Below are positions 26,938 through 36,525 of a stretch of 64,000 bases of DNA, one piece after another. Made by a program: the position numbers and the translations under genes. Positions within the stretch are counted from its first letter, which is position 1. The number at the start of each line of letters is the position of its first letter. This DNA comes from JL08 sp963765555 (GTDB lineage: Bacteria; Pseudomonadota; Alphaproteobacteria; Rhodobacterales; Rhodobacteraceae): NCBI GenBank assembly GCA_963765555.1, contig CAVXWX010000003.1, positions 1 through 64,000 of the forward strand, written 5' to 3'. A model generated the notes under the pieces. It made no database searches. It worked only from the letters and a program-made list of their open reading frames with translations, and was not told the DNA's origin.

Positions 26938-28448
26938 TCCGTCAGCGTCCGCGCCTTGGTGCGGTTGTTGTCGCGCACCGCCAACCAGACCGACAGCGCA
27001 AGGAACATGACCGTCAGAACATAAAGCGTGATGGAAATCGGACTGGCAATCAGGATGCCCCAATCCCCGTCCGAGATAGACATTGCCCGGCGCAGGTTCC
27101 GTTCCATATCGCCGCCCAGCAAAAGGCCCAGCACCAGCGGCACAAGGGAAATGTCGAACTTGCGCAGCAGGTACCCCAGTATGCCAAAGGCAATCATCAC
27201 CTCTAGATCGAAGGTCGAATTTGAAATCGAAAAGACGCCCACAAAGCTTACCGCAGCGACAATGGGCATCAACGCCCATGTCGGCACCGCCATCAGCCGG
27301 GTGAACAGGCCGATCATCGGCAGGTTCAGGATCAGCAGCGCGACATTCGCCATGTAGAGCGACGCAACAAGACCCCAGACCAGTTCCGGCTGACGCTCGA
27401 ACAACAGCGGGCCGGGCTGCACATTCAGCGAAATCAGCATCGCCAACATCACAGCAGTTGTGCCCGATCCGGGTACACCAAGGCTTAGCATCGGGATCAG
27501 CGCGCCTCCTGATGCCGCGTTATTGCCTGCCTCGGGGGCCGCAACGCCGCGCGGGTCCCCCTTGCCGAACGTGCCGTCCTTGTCAGAGAGTTGTTTCTCC
27601 ATCGAATAGGACATAACCGCGCCCAGCGATGCGCCGGCCCCCGGCAAAACGCCGGCGACAAATCCGATGAGAGAGCCGCGCACCATTGCCCATTTCGTCT
27701 TAAAGATGGCGCTGAAGTCAGGCAGCCAGCTGTCGATCTCGATGGCCTTTATGATCACGCCCTTGCGGTTGCCCAACATCATCAGAATCTCGGAAATCGC
27801 GAACAGCCCGACCAGCGCCACGATAGGTTCGATCCCGTCATAGAGGTGATAATTTCCATTGGTAAAACGCGGGATGCCGGAAATCGGGTCAATTCCCACG
27901 GTTGCGATCATCAGACCGATCAAAGCCGAAATCAGGGTCTTGCGCGGATCAACTCCGGCCACGCCACCGATTGTGGCAAAGGCCATGATGTAAAGCGCAA
28001 AGTAATCCGCAGGGCCAAAATAGATCGCCGCCTGTGCCAGAAGCGGCGCAAAAAGCGACAGGCCGATCACGGCGACGGTCGCCCCCACAAATGACGCCAC
28101 TCCGGAAATCGCCAACGCATCCGCCGCGCGGCCCTGTTAACTCATCGGGTAGCCGTCAAGCGTGGTCATCACGGCAGGTTCATCGCCGGGAATGTTCAGC
28201 AGGATGGACGAGATGCGCCCGCCATACATGCATCCGAAATAAACGGCAGACAGCAGGATCAAGGACGAGGTCGCGTCAAACCCGAAGGCAAAGGTGAGCG
28301 GAATCAGGATCGCGACACCGTTCACGGGCCCAAGACCCGGCAGCGCCCCGATCAGCGTGCCGGAAAAGCAGCCCAGCAGCAAAAGCGCGATGTTGAGCGG
28401 GGTAAGCGCAACGGAAAACCCAAGACCCAGCAGTTCAAGCGTTTCCAT
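26934..28448 (-). pseudogene. tctA: Tripartite tricarboxylate transporter large permease TctA, in-frame stop
   Basis: Large (normally about 500-residue) membrane subunit of a TctABC-type importer. The N-terminal 103 residues run from ATG 28448 to DEPAVMTTLDGYPMS, where TAA (28139-28137) interrupts; the same frame goes on QGRAADALAISGVASFVGAT for another 400 codons with all family motifs (APEAGNNAASGGALIPMLSL, GVPGSGTTAVML). Homologues read YPM-x-K-x-G at this spot, so the TAA probably replaces a sense codon. No frameshift is involved. Either uptake is lost, the codon is a base error, or translation restarts at the TTG 28115. The neighbours tctB and tctC are intact. Confidence 0.85.
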
Positions 28449-28451
28449 TGG

Positions 28452-28889
28452 TCATTTGCCTCCGAAATACGAACCGAAGAAGGCCAGCGGAAGCCCCAGG
28501 ATCTGGTCGAACAACACCCACAGAAAAAGCGACATAGCAGCCCCAAGGATCACCGCCCGCACGGGTTTGCCGCCAAGGACAATGCCCAACAGCGTGATCA
28601 GGAAAAATGTGGCGATCGGAAAGCCGAGGCCCTTCAGCGTAAGCGCATATCCAAACAGGATTGCAAGGGCCGCACCTTGCCGCTGCCACCCGTCACGTTC
28701 GGGCCAATCGACAGTGCCCGAAGGGAAAACCACCAGCGACGCCGAAAGCAGCATGGCGGGCACGCCGACGATGATAGTGAAAATGCCCGGCCCAAGGACG
28801 TCGCCAAAGCTTGCGGTATAGCCCGAGCCGAACCAGGTATAGACCGCCGCGACCATAAAGATCGCGGCGCCTGCGAGTCTGATGCTCAT
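28452..28889 (-). CDS. tctB: Tripartite tricarboxylate transporter small permease TctB
   Basis: A 145-residue protein with four predicted membrane segments (RLAGAAIFMVAAVYTWFG, ILGPGIFTIIVGVPAMLLSA-like, ALAILFGYALTLKGLGF, LGAAMSLFLWVLFDQIL), the small integral subunit of TctABC importers. Its start overlaps the tctC stop by one base and its stop lies three bases before tctA. Confidence 0.88.
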   Translation of the reverse strand: MSIRLAGAAIFMVAAVYTWFGSGYTASFGDVLGPGIFTIIVGVPAMLLSASLVVFPSGTVDWPERDGWQRQGAALAILFGYALTLKGLGFPIATFFLITLLGIVLGGKPVRAVILGAAMSLFLWVLFDQILGLPLAFFGSYFGGK

Positions 28890-29863
28890 TAATCGATGAC
28901 GCCGATATCGCGGGACAGTTCTTCCATCACGTCGCGTTGTTCGCGCACGTAGGCTTCGAAATCGTCACCGCCGCGCCAGATCGGCACCAAGCCGAATTCG
29001 ACCGCGGCTGTCTGCCATTCTTCGGAATCATACAGCGTTTTGAGCCTGTCGACCCAAGCTTGATACTCTTCGTCCGAGACTTCGCCACCGGTATAGACGC
29101 CGCGCCAGTTGTAGCCGGTCACGTCGATGCCTTGCGATTTGGCGGTCGGAATTTCGGGAAATGCCGGGATTGGATCGTCGCTGAGCGCCGCCAGAATGCG
29201 GATGTCTCCGGATTCGATAAAGCCTGCGATTTCGCCGATATCGGTTGATACAACGTCGATCTGGCCACCCATCATCTGGGTGACGGCATCGGTGCCGCCA
29301 TCAAACTGAACCCAGCGCAGATCGCCGAGTTTCTGCAAACCGGCCTCGCGCGCGACCATCAGAAGACGCAAGTGGTCCCAGCCGCCAGCGGCCGAGGAAC
29401 CGGCGGTCACGATCGATGCGGCGTCGTTGACCATCATCTCGTTGAGCTGCGCAAGGGACTGGATTTCGCTGTCATTGTCGACGGCGATTACACCGACATC
29501 CGCACCCAGCATCGCGATATAGCGCATCGCATCGAGCGGAGCGGGATAACGCCCCTGCGCGATCTGCGTAATGCCCACTGTGGATGTGGCAACAAACAGG
29601 TCCGCATCAGCCGGGCGTTCAGACGCGACCATCGCATAGGTCACGGCACCGACACCGCCGGGCATATTGGTGACCTGCACGTTACCGTCCACAAGGTTCA
29701 GTTCGGTCAGGATGCGGCCGATCGTGCGGCAGGTGAAATCCCATCCGCCGCCGGGGTTGGACGGCGCGATGCATTCGGCCGCCGAAGCGGGCAGGGCTGC
29801 CACGGACATGAAGCCTGCCGTGATGAGTCCGAGTTTTGATGTCATGATTGTCGCAAGACGCAT
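28889..29863 (-). CDS. tctC: Tripartite tricarboxylate transporter substrate-binding protein TctC
   Basis: Periplasmic receptor of the Bug/TctC family, 324 residues. GGGAGG lies eight bases before ATG 29863, and a signal peptide ending near ALPASA-AE follows. Family features: CIAPSNPGGGWDFTCRTIG at the ligand pocket, VTNMPGGVGAVTYAMVASER and WVQFDGGTDAVTQMMGGQID. Such receptors bind di- and tricarboxylates and other organic acids. It is the first gene of the catabolic unit, and its 5' side faces the divergent HMG-CoA-lyase-like gene across 165 bases that must hold both promoters. Confidence 0.92.
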   Translation of the reverse strand: MRLATIMTSKLGLITAGFMSVAALPASAAECIAPSNPGGGWDFTCRTIGRILTELNLVDGNVQVTNMPGGVGAVTYAMVASERPADADLFVATSTVGITQIAQGRYPAPLDAMRYIAMLGADVGVIAVDNDSEIQSLAQLNEMMVNDAASIVTAGSSAAGGWDHLRLLMVAREAGLQKLGDLRWVQFDGGTDAVTQMMGGQIDVVSTDIGEIAGFIESGDIRILAALSDDPIPAFPEIPTAKSQGIDVTGYNWRGVYTGGEVSDEEYQAWVDRLKTLYDSEEWQTAAVEFGLVPIWRGGDDFEAYVREQRDVMEELSRDIGVID

Positions 29864-30028
29864 ATCGATTCCTCCCAGTATCTGCGTTCGCGAAAGGCTA
29901 GCGTTTTCAGGCACAACCCTAGCAATGATCTTCCACGACGGCAGACGTCATGATTGGTGATGGCACAATTCCCTTTCGCGTCTGCAGATGCTAAGAATCG
30001 ACAATCGGCAAATCAGTGAGGGCGCAGG

Positions 30029-30955
30029 ATGCACATCGAACTTACCGAAGTCAGCGCCCGCGACGGGTTGCAGAGCGAACCCCAACCGGTGGCGACGGCC
30101 ATTAAAGTCGAATTGATCGAACGTGCCATTGATGCGGGCCTGCGCCGCTTTGAAGTGACAAGCTTTGTCTCGCCGCGCGCCGTGCCCCAGATGGCAGATG
30201 CCGAACAGGTGCTTGCAGCGGTAGGCCAGCACGAAGGCGTGTTGCTTCAGGCGCTGGTGCCAAACCTGCGGGGTGCGGAACGGGCTGCACGGACAGGTGT
30301 GCACGAATGGGTGTGCTTTATGTCGGCCACCGAAAGCCACAGTCAGGCCAACAGCAATTGTTCGGTCGAAGACGCGATAGCGCGGTTTGGTTCCGTGGTC
30401 GATCTGGCCCGCGCCGAAGGGAGACGCCCCGTCGCGGCTCTGGCCGCGTCTTTCGGCTGTCCGTTCGAGGGCATCACTCCGAAAGATCAGGTCGTGCGCA
30501 TCGCGCGGGCACTGGCGGATATGGGCTTTGATGAATTGAAACTGGGCGACACCATCGGCACGGCAACACCAAGCCAGGTCGCGGCGCACGTGTCGGCATT
30601 GCAAAAGGCGCTGCCCGGTCTTGGCCTTGTTCTGCACCTGCACGACACGCGGGGGCTTTCACTGGCGAATGTCATGGCGGGCTTGTCGCTGGGTGTCACC
30701 CGCTACGAAAGTTCGCTTGGCGGAATTGGCGGTTGCCCTTTCGCGCCGGGCGCGACGGGCAATGTCGCGACAGAAGACCTTGTGCATTTCCTGCACGCAG
30801 AAGGCCACGAGACAGGCGTGGATTTTGAACGTCTGGTCCAACACGGGCACTGGCTTTCCAAGCAACTGGGCCGCGCCTTGCCCGCGCGCTTGCTCATGGC
30901 GCCCCCTATCGGTGCGACACGGACGCTGGATGGCATATCGCGGGCGATAGGATAA
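30029..30955 (+). CDS. Hydroxymethylglutaryl-CoA lyase-like enzyme
   Basis: A 308-residue TIM-barrel lyase of the HMG-CoA lyase/DRE-TIM family. The catalytic Arg-Asp appears in SARDGLQSEP, the metal His pair in VLHLHDTRGLSLAN, and the active-site Cys loop in GGCPFAPGATGNVATED. These enzymes split 3-hydroxy-acyl-CoAs into acetyl-CoA (or related) and a keto acid. With a CoA-transferase gene four bases downstream, the substrate may be any branched 3-hydroxy-acyl-CoA, not only HMG-CoA. It is divergent from tctC. Confidence 0.9.
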   Translation: MHIELTEVSARDGLQSEPQPVATAIKVELIERAIDAGLRRFEVTSFVSPRAVPQMADAEQVLAAVGQHEGVLLQALVPNLRGAERAARTGVHEWVCFMSATESHSQANSNCSVEDAIARFGSVVDLARAEGRRPVAALAASFGCPFEGITPKDQVVRIARALADMGFDELKLGDTIGTATPSQVAAHVSALQKALPGLGLVLHLHDTRGLSLANVMAGLSLGVTRYESSLGGIGGCPFAPGATGNVATEDLVHFLHAEGHETGVDFERLVQHGHWLSKQLGRALPARLLMAPPIGATRTLDGISRAIG

Positions 30956-30959
30956 CGGT

Positions 30960-32105
30960 ATGAGCCTTTCCGGAACACGTATCATCGATCTGACACGGGT
31001 CATTTCGGGCCCGTTTTGCACACAGCAACTGGCCGATCTGGGGGCCGATGTCATCAAAATCGAAACGCCCAAGGGCGATCCGTTGCGCGCACAGGGCAGC
31101 AAAATTGGCGGGATGAGCGCTTATTTCGCCTCTTTCAACCGCAACAAGCGGTCCGTTGTGCTGGACCTTCGGCGTGACGAAGGCATGGCCGCATTGCGAA
31201 CCCTGATTGAAAAAGCCGACGTTGTTGTCGACAATTTCAAACCGGGGACAATGGCGAAAATGGGCCTGTCGGATGTTGATCTGGCCGCACTGAACCCGCG
31301 GCTGATTGCATGCCACATTTCGGGCTTCGGGCAGACCGGCCCCCATGCCGAACGCCCTTCGTTCGATTTTGTCGCGCAGGCGATGAGCGGTTTCATGTGG
31401 ACCAACGGAGAGCAGGGCGGACCGCCTCTGCGCTCTGGTTTGCCGATCAGCGACCTGGTTGCGGGGCTTTACGGGGCGCTTGGTGTGGCGGCGGCCTTGG
31501 CAACACTCAAGGATGACCGCGTTTTCAAATCGATTGACGTCGCCATGACCGACAGCATGATCAGTCTGTTGGCCTATATGGCGACGGAAATCTTTGCCAC
31601 CGGGCATCCGCCGATGCGCGCGGGGAATGATCATCCTCTTGTCGCGCCTTATGGTTTGTTTGATACGTCCGACGGGCATATCGCGCTTGCCGTGGCGAAC
31701 GATGAAATCGTGGACCGGCTGTTTACGCTGCTTGAGTGCCGGCATTTGTTGGACGATCCGCGGTTCGCCACCAATCAGGACCGCATGCGCAACCGCGACG
31801 AAATTCGGCAGGAGATACAAAGCCGCTTGCTGAAGGACACCACCGCGGCATGGATTGCTTGCCTGAATGACGCGGGTGTGCCTGCCGGTCCGGTTCAGGA
31901 TGTCGCAACAGCCCTGTCAGATCCGCAGACAGTGCATCGGCAAATGGTTCTTGATATGGAGGAAGGGGCGGGCGCAATGAAAATCCTTGGATTCCCTTTA
32001 AAGCAATCGATTGACGCCCCATCGCTGCGCCGACCGGCCCCAAAGCTGGGCGAGCATACAAGTGCGGTTTTAGCGGAAATTGGTGCCATTCCCAGCAACG
32101 GTTAA
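30960..32105 (+). CDS. Family III CoA-transferase (CaiB/BaiF)
   Basis: A 381-residue acyl-CoA:carboxylate CoA-transferase of family III. N-terminal signature: GTRIIDLTRVISGPFCTQQL then ADLGADVIKIE; the catalytic Asp is in IDVAMTDSMISLL; VDNFKPGTMAKMGL and ISGFGQTGPHAERP are family-specific. It would activate the acid that the upstream lyase cleaves. It ends 115 bases from a convergent gene; no hairpin is seen in that gap. Confidence 0.9.
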   Translation: MSLSGTRIIDLTRVISGPFCTQQLADLGADVIKIETPKGDPLRAQGSKIGGMSAYFASFNRNKRSVVLDLRRDEGMAALRTLIEKADVVVDNFKPGTMAKMGLSDVDLAALNPRLIACHISGFGQTGPHAERPSFDFVAQAMSGFMWTNGEQGGPPLRSGLPISDLVAGLYGALGVAAALATLKDDRVFKSIDVAMTDSMISLLAYMATEIFATGHPPMRAGNDHPLVAPYGLFDTSDGHIALAVANDEIVDRLFTLLECRHLLDDPRFATNQDRMRNRDEIRQEIQSRLLKDTTAAWIACLNDAGVPAGPVQDVATALSDPQTVHRQMVLDMEEGAGAMKILGFPLKQSIDAPSLRRPAPKLGEHTSAVLAEIGAIPSNG

Positions 32106-32220
32106 CGATAAAATCTCGATTGCGCCGCCGGAAAAAGAGCTGCTGCAACTTGGGTCGGACACTGGCCGGGATAGGAATTCGCATATGTGGCCTGTAGGGT
32201 CGCAACGCTTTTGCCAAGCT

Positions 32221-33297
32221 TCATTCAAATACCACGCCGCCTTTGCTTGCGTCCGTTTCGCGGGCGCGGGCCAAATACACAGAAATCGTGAAAAGATCGC
32301 TCAAACCGACTTTTCGCTGCTGAACAAGCGGTTCCAGAACGGCGGCCTGTGACCAGTCGGATCGCAGGGAAAACTGCCGCGCGACGATGACGCCCGCTTC
32401 GGGTCGGCGTTCTACCAGTTTTTGCACGACGTCGCGGATGGCGGACTTGGTGGCCTTATCAGACAGGTCGTGATGCACGGACATCGCCATGACGATCTGC
32501 TCCAGCTTCTCCAGCGGCTGATCAGGGTCCAGCAGCATCGACTGCGCCAGATACGCAACGCCCGATGCCCCTTCCTGTTCGATAAAGGCGGCAGAGAAAG
32601 CCCCCAGATTGTTGGCCCAGTTCCAATCCCTGACCCTGTCGATGTACTCATGGATTTCTTGCCGTGCCGACGGTGCTTCGGACAACCCGAGAAGCAAGGC
32701 CCGAATTGCCTGATAGGGATACCCATCGGGTGTCCACAGGTCGGCGAGCAATTCATCGCTGGATATCCGAAGGTCGAATTGACGCAAGTCGGCGTAGGGG
32801 ATCTTGTCAAGTTCGCCGATCACGATCGCCTTGTGCGCGGGTGTCGAACTGTCCTGCAAGGCGCCTATAAAGTCTATTCGGCTTTGCGGCATGCCGGCTT
32901 GCCACGAAATACGGTGATCCAAGGCCGCTTGAAGAACGTCGCGAAAGCTGTCATCCAACATTGCTACGCGACGCCAGCCTATTTCTGAGCGATAGGCGAA
33001 CAGCACCCCCTCCGCAGGGTTTACAGCGAATTTTCGTCGCGTCGCGCTATCAACCAGCTGGTCAATGGGCGGTCTTTCACCTTCCCCATGCAGTACGCGG
33101 GTGACTTCAAAGGCAAAAGGATTGGCATCACTTGGGCGTGCCAGCACCAGTGTTTCCGCATCGACGATCCAGTCGATTTGGGTGCGTTCCGGTTTGACCA
33201 TGTCGAATGCGCACGCCAACGCCGGCCCCGACACAAGCCAGAAAGCCGACAAAGTGACGGCTGCCAGAAACAACACGGTCGATCTGCAATTCAGCAT
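32221..33297 (-). CDS. Hypothetical exported protein
   Basis: A 358-residue protein with a clear signal peptide (STVLFLAAVTLSAFWLVSGP then ALAC) and no family I recognise. After an N-terminal beta-like region (IDWIVDAETLVLARPSDANP) it is mostly helical with several YxxIRALLLGLSEAP- and LEKLEQIVMAMSVHHDL-like helices that suggest an alpha-solenoid. Two residues of the early part, CAFD, place a Cys just after the cleavage site, but the lipobox is poor. It starts 17 bases after the stop of the upstream VPLPA protein on the same strand, so the two may be co-transcribed. Confidence 0.7.
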   Translation of the reverse strand: MLNCRSTVLFLAAVTLSAFWLVSGPALACAFDMVKPERTQIDWIVDAETLVLARPSDANPFAFEVTRVLHGEGERPPIDQLVDSATRRKFAVNPAEGVLFAYRSEIGWRRVAMLDDSFRDVLQAALDHRISWQAGMPQSRIDFIGALQDSSTPAHKAIVIGELDKIPYADLRQFDLRISSDELLADLWTPDGYPYQAIRALLLGLSEAPSARQEIHEYIDRVRDWNWANNLGAFSAAFIEQEGASGVAYLAQSMLLDPDQPLEKLEQIVMAMSVHHDLSDKATKSAIRDVVQKLVERRPEAGVIVARQFSLRSDWSQAAVLEPLVQQRKVGLSDLFTISVYLARARETDASKGGVVFE

Positions 33298-33314
33298 GTC
33301 AGGTGTCTGAAACG

Positions 33315-34010
33315 CTACGCGTGGTCGCGGGAACGAAACTTGCGCATGGACGCGAACAAACCCGCGCCCGCAAACAAGAACCAGAAACTTGCCGGTAGAG
33401 GCACCGGTGATACCTCGGGCTCTTCGGGGGCGGGGGGCGCGTAAATGGCATCATCCAGACGGAACACTTCGCTTCCTGTCGACTTCTGGCTTCCGAAGGT
33501 AATGAAGTCGAATGCCTGCGAAGATATGAACCCGAAAAACCCGGTGCCCGGATTGGGAAGGTAGGTGGACAGATTTACCGTCTGTCCTGCCGCGGACACC
33601 GTCAGGAAAGACCCTGTAACGGCACCGTCATAGGTGCCGCCGAAAGCAACCATTGCTTCGGGAAAGGTGAAATAATGCAGGCCGGACGGTGTTCCGTCCG
33701 CGTTGACTTCGCCCATAAACTCGCGCGTTCCGTTGACGTCACCATTGTCTTTGATCAGGGGCTGCCCCTGAAACGGGTCGCCGTTGCCATCATCGGGGCT
33801 CCCTTCGTACGAGAAGCGCAACGTGCCGAGCATAGGGGTTTCGCCAGAGAAGATTGTACCCAACGGCGCTGTCGAGAAATCTTCGGTCACGGCATCCGGG
33901 CCAGCGGCGGCAAGGAAATCGGCTTTGTTGGTGAACACCTGTAAAGCTGCCGACACGCCATAAGGCGCTGGCAACAAACATGCACACATGACCCAATACA
34001 TCCGTTTCAT
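33315..34010 (-). CDS. VPLPA-CTERM sorting-domain protein
   Basis: A 231-residue exported protein. ATG 34010, after a run of seven G, opens a signal peptide (YWVMCACLLPAPYGVSA). The C-terminus carries the VPLPA sorting tail: SPVPLPASFWFLFAGAGLFA followed by basic SMRKFRSRDHA. Such tails are recognised by an exosortase that anchors or releases the protein at the surface. The body (FTNKADFLAAAGPDAVTEDF) has the look of the PEP-CTERM-associated jelly-roll proteins. No exosortase gene lies in the window. Confidence 0.85.
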   Translation of the reverse strand: MKRMYWVMCACLLPAPYGVSAALQVFTNKADFLAAAGPDAVTEDFSTAPLGTIFSGETPMLGTLRFSYEGSPDDGNGDPFQGQPLIKDNGDVNGTREFMGEVNADGTPSGLHYFTFPEAMVAFGGTYDGAVTGSFLTVSAAGQTVNLSTYLPNPGTGFFGFISSQAFDFITFGSQKSTGSEVFRLDDAIYAPPAPEEPEVSPVPLPASFWFLFAGAGLFASMRKFRSRDHA

Positions 34011-34315
34011 TTTGCCCCCCCGGGTTCCGGAGCATCGAAGGTTGTCCAATGATCCGAAACAATTTTAAGCAGAAAATACGAAATTTTGCTACTGGAATTG
34101 GAAGAAATCGCAAAAATCGAGGGACCGAACAGCAGGCATCCAAATCGCGCCTTACCTGTTCAAAAACCTGTTAAGGCCATGTTTTCATGCATTAAAGCGC
34201 CATAGCGGGCCATCATTTCTATATCTAACCCGTGTTTTGCGGAAACTGTTCGTCACGGGTTTGGAAACAAAAAGGCGGGTTATTTTTCAGGCAGATGCGC
34301 CCGATACAGGCATAT
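34011..34315. other. Non-coding spacer of 305 bases
   Basis: Between the VPLPA gene and the end of the cyclase gene, AT-rich for this sequence, no gene seen. It must hold the promoter of the VPLPA gene and the 3' hairpin of the cyclase gene listed separately. Confidence 0.6.
34227..34261 (-). terminator. Hairpin downstream of the cyclase gene
   Basis: AACCCGTG (34227-34234) and CACGGGTT (34254-34261) form a perfect 8-bp stem with a 19-base loop, 55 bases after the cyclase stop on the minus strand. An AT-rich but not T-only stretch follows. Possible terminator. Confidence 0.4.
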
Positions 34316-36487
34316 TCAGGCACGCTCTTTCAGTGGCGGCACCTGTTTGAGAGCCTTGAAATCATCATACCTGCCAGCGATCTTTTCATAAAAATCGACC
34401 AGATCAATACCTGTGGCCTCTGCATGGGACATGCAAGCATCGACGCGGTCCTTGATCATGTCCTGACCCAGATCAGACGTGATCGCGTCCACCAAAAGAT
34501 CGTGGTCGCGTTTGAGCTGTTGGAACTCGTCACTTTGGGCGAATGCGCTGTCACCCAAGACGATAAAAATCCGCGTCAGATCGGTTTTACCTTTCAGATC
34601 GACAATGCCGGCAAACAGGCACGCCATATCCGGGGCCATCTGCACGGTCGCGGCTGTGGCGACAATATCAAAACCCACATGGCGGCACGCGGTTTCGACG
34701 CGCGAGGCGACATTGACGGTATCGCCGATGACCGAGTAATCAAAGCGATTGCGGGATCCGATATTCCCGACGCAGGCGTTTCCCGAATTGATGCCAATGG
34801 CAATCCGAATGGGCGAACAGGCTTTGTTTTGATTGAAGTCCCCGATCGCAGTCCGCATTTGAATGGCGGCCTTACATGCGCGTGCCGCGTGGTCAGGGGT
34901 TTCAATCGGCGCGTTCCAGAACGACATCACTAAATCGCCGATGAACTTGTCGATGGTTCCTTCCTGATCCAGGATTTCAAAGCTGAGTTTGTCAAACAAA
35001 CCGTTCAACAACGCGACAAGGTCCGTTGCCTCGACTGTTTCCGAAAGTGTCGTGAAATCGCGGATGTCGCAAAACATAACCGTCACCGGTTTGGTCACGC
35101 CCCCGAGTTCAAGCTGGTATCGGCTTTTTTCGATCTGGTCCAAAACGGTGGGTGCAACATACCGCGAAAAGCTCAGCCTGATCTGGCGTTTGTCGTAATC
35201 CGTTATCACGAACTGGTAGCCTGCGACGGTAGCAAACGCCAGAAACCCCCCCACCAGCGGGAATGTCGCGTCAAATAGAATGCCCTGCGTCGCGTAAGCG
35301 ATCCAGCTTGCGATCACCACAAGAAACGCGCTGAAAAATCCGGTTACAAACGACCAGATAGGGCCGGACAATGTCATGCGGTAAAGAACAATCAGCCCAA
35401 GCAGGATCAAGGTGAGAATTTCCACCCCTTGTATCCAGTCGGTGCGTTTCAGATAGGTGCCCAGCAGGATCTGCTCGACGATTTGCGCGTGGATGGACAC
35501 GCCCGGCACACTTTGCCGAAGGGCCGTGGCGCGGATATCCAGAAGGCCGGCTGCCGATGATCCGACAAACACAATCGTGTTTTGCAGCTTTTCGGCAAGC
35601 GCGGGGTCGTATGTTTCATCAAGAACCTGATGTGCCGAAACGTACAGGTCGGGCTGATACGGCCGGAATTTCACCCAGATCTGACCGTCAAACAGTGTGG
35701 GAATGTCAATGTCCCCCACGCCCACAGCCTCGATACTGCCGCGTGTGCCCTCGGTGCCCCACAGAATATACGAGCTTTCACCAAGCGCCACACGGAGCGC
35801 CTCTAACGCGAGGCTGGGCATCGGGCCTTGCGATCCGTTCCAGATCAAAGGGACCGTGCGAATAACACTGGTCTGCCCGTACCCCTCTACACTGACGCTG
35901 CCAACACCGGCTGCCGCGTCTTTCAAAACAGGGATGATCGAAGTGGACGCGCCCATTTTCGGCAACACATCGATCAGGTTGTCGCCAAATTCGATCACGT
36001 CCGCCACCGCCGCTTCGGTGGGTTTGTCGGTTTCCGGGGTCTGTGCGGTGCCCAGCACGACAGGAATGTTTGCAAAGGTTTCAGCAAACACCGCGTCGAA
36101 ATCAATTTGCAGTAGGTGTTCGCGGGCCCCGTCAGGCAAAGCCAGCCCCGAGAATGTATCCCGCTCCATCAGGTTGGACGGTGAATACCGGTCTTTTTCC
36201 ACGAACAACACATCGAACACGATGACTGCAGCGCCGTAGGATTGCAGTTGGGTCACAAGATCAGCAAGCACATCACGCGGCCATGGCCATTGTCCCAACG
36301 CGCGCAAGGATGCTTCGTCAATATCTACAATACGCACCCCGACATCCTGATAGGGTCTGGGTTTTATCTGTTGCAGGCTGTCAAAGTAAAAATCACGCCC
36401 CGCCTTGACCGGGTAGGGATCCAGAATTCGGATGACCATCAGGCCAATCAGCAAAACGAACCCAAGGATAAACGGAGTTTTGTTCAT
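34316..36487 (-). CDS. CHASE2-domain adenylate/guanylate cyclase
   Basis: A 723-residue membrane class III nucleotide cyclase. An N-terminal helix (PFILGFVLLIGLMVIRIL) leads into a periplasmic CHASE2 sensor domain (about residues 25-340, with VRIVDIDEASLRALGQWPWP). Three membrane helices follow (about 350-430), then the cyclase domain (about 455-650): metal Asp in VTVMFCDIRDFTTLSE, second metal Asp in FIGDLVMSFWNAP, Lys in IDKFIGD, and the transition-state Asn-Arg in GDTVNVASRVE. All catalytic residues look present. It follows a FecR-domain gene by 38 bases, a pairing frequent for CHASE2 cyclases. It would make cAMP or cGMP in response to an extracytoplasmic signal. Confidence 0.92.
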   Translation of the reverse strand: MNKTPFILGFVLLIGLMVIRILDPYPVKAGRDFYFDSLQQIKPRPYQDVGVRIVDIDEASLRALGQWPWPRDVLADLVTQLQSYGAAVIVFDVLFVEKDRYSPSNLMERDTFSGLALPDGAREHLLQIDFDAVFAETFANIPVVLGTAQTPETDKPTEAAVADVIEFGDNLIDVLPKMGASTSIIPVLKDAAAGVGSVSVEGYGQTSVIRTVPLIWNGSQGPMPSLALEALRVALGESSYILWGTEGTRGSIEAVGVGDIDIPTLFDGQIWVKFRPYQPDLYVSAHQVLDETYDPALAEKLQNTIVFVGSSAAGLLDIRATALRQSVPGVSIHAQIVEQILLGTYLKRTDWIQGVEILTLILLGLIVLYRMTLSGPIWSFVTGFFSAFLVVIASWIAYATQGILFDATFPLVGGFLAFATVAGYQFVITDYDKRQIRLSFSRYVAPTVLDQIEKSRYQLELGGVTKPVTVMFCDIRDFTTLSETVEATDLVALLNGLFDKLSFEILDQEGTIDKFIGDLVMSFWNAPIETPDHAARACKAAIQMRTAIGDFNQNKACSPIRIAIGINSGNACVGNIGSRNRFDYSVIGDTVNVASRVETACRHVGFDIVATAATVQMAPDMACLFAGIVDLKGKTDLTRIFIVLGDSAFAQSDEFQQLKRDHDLLVDAITSDLGQDMIKDRVDACMSHAEATGIDLVDFYEKIAGRYDDFKALKQVPPLKERA

Positions 36488-36525
36488 GACCTAGAAATCG
36501 ACCGCGCATAATTCGCCCGAAGGCG

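Noticed and set aside
26938..27279. N-terminal extension of the hydroxyacid dehydrogenase
   Set aside because: It overlaps tctA in another frame and lacks sense; the Rossmann motif begins right after ATG 26937.
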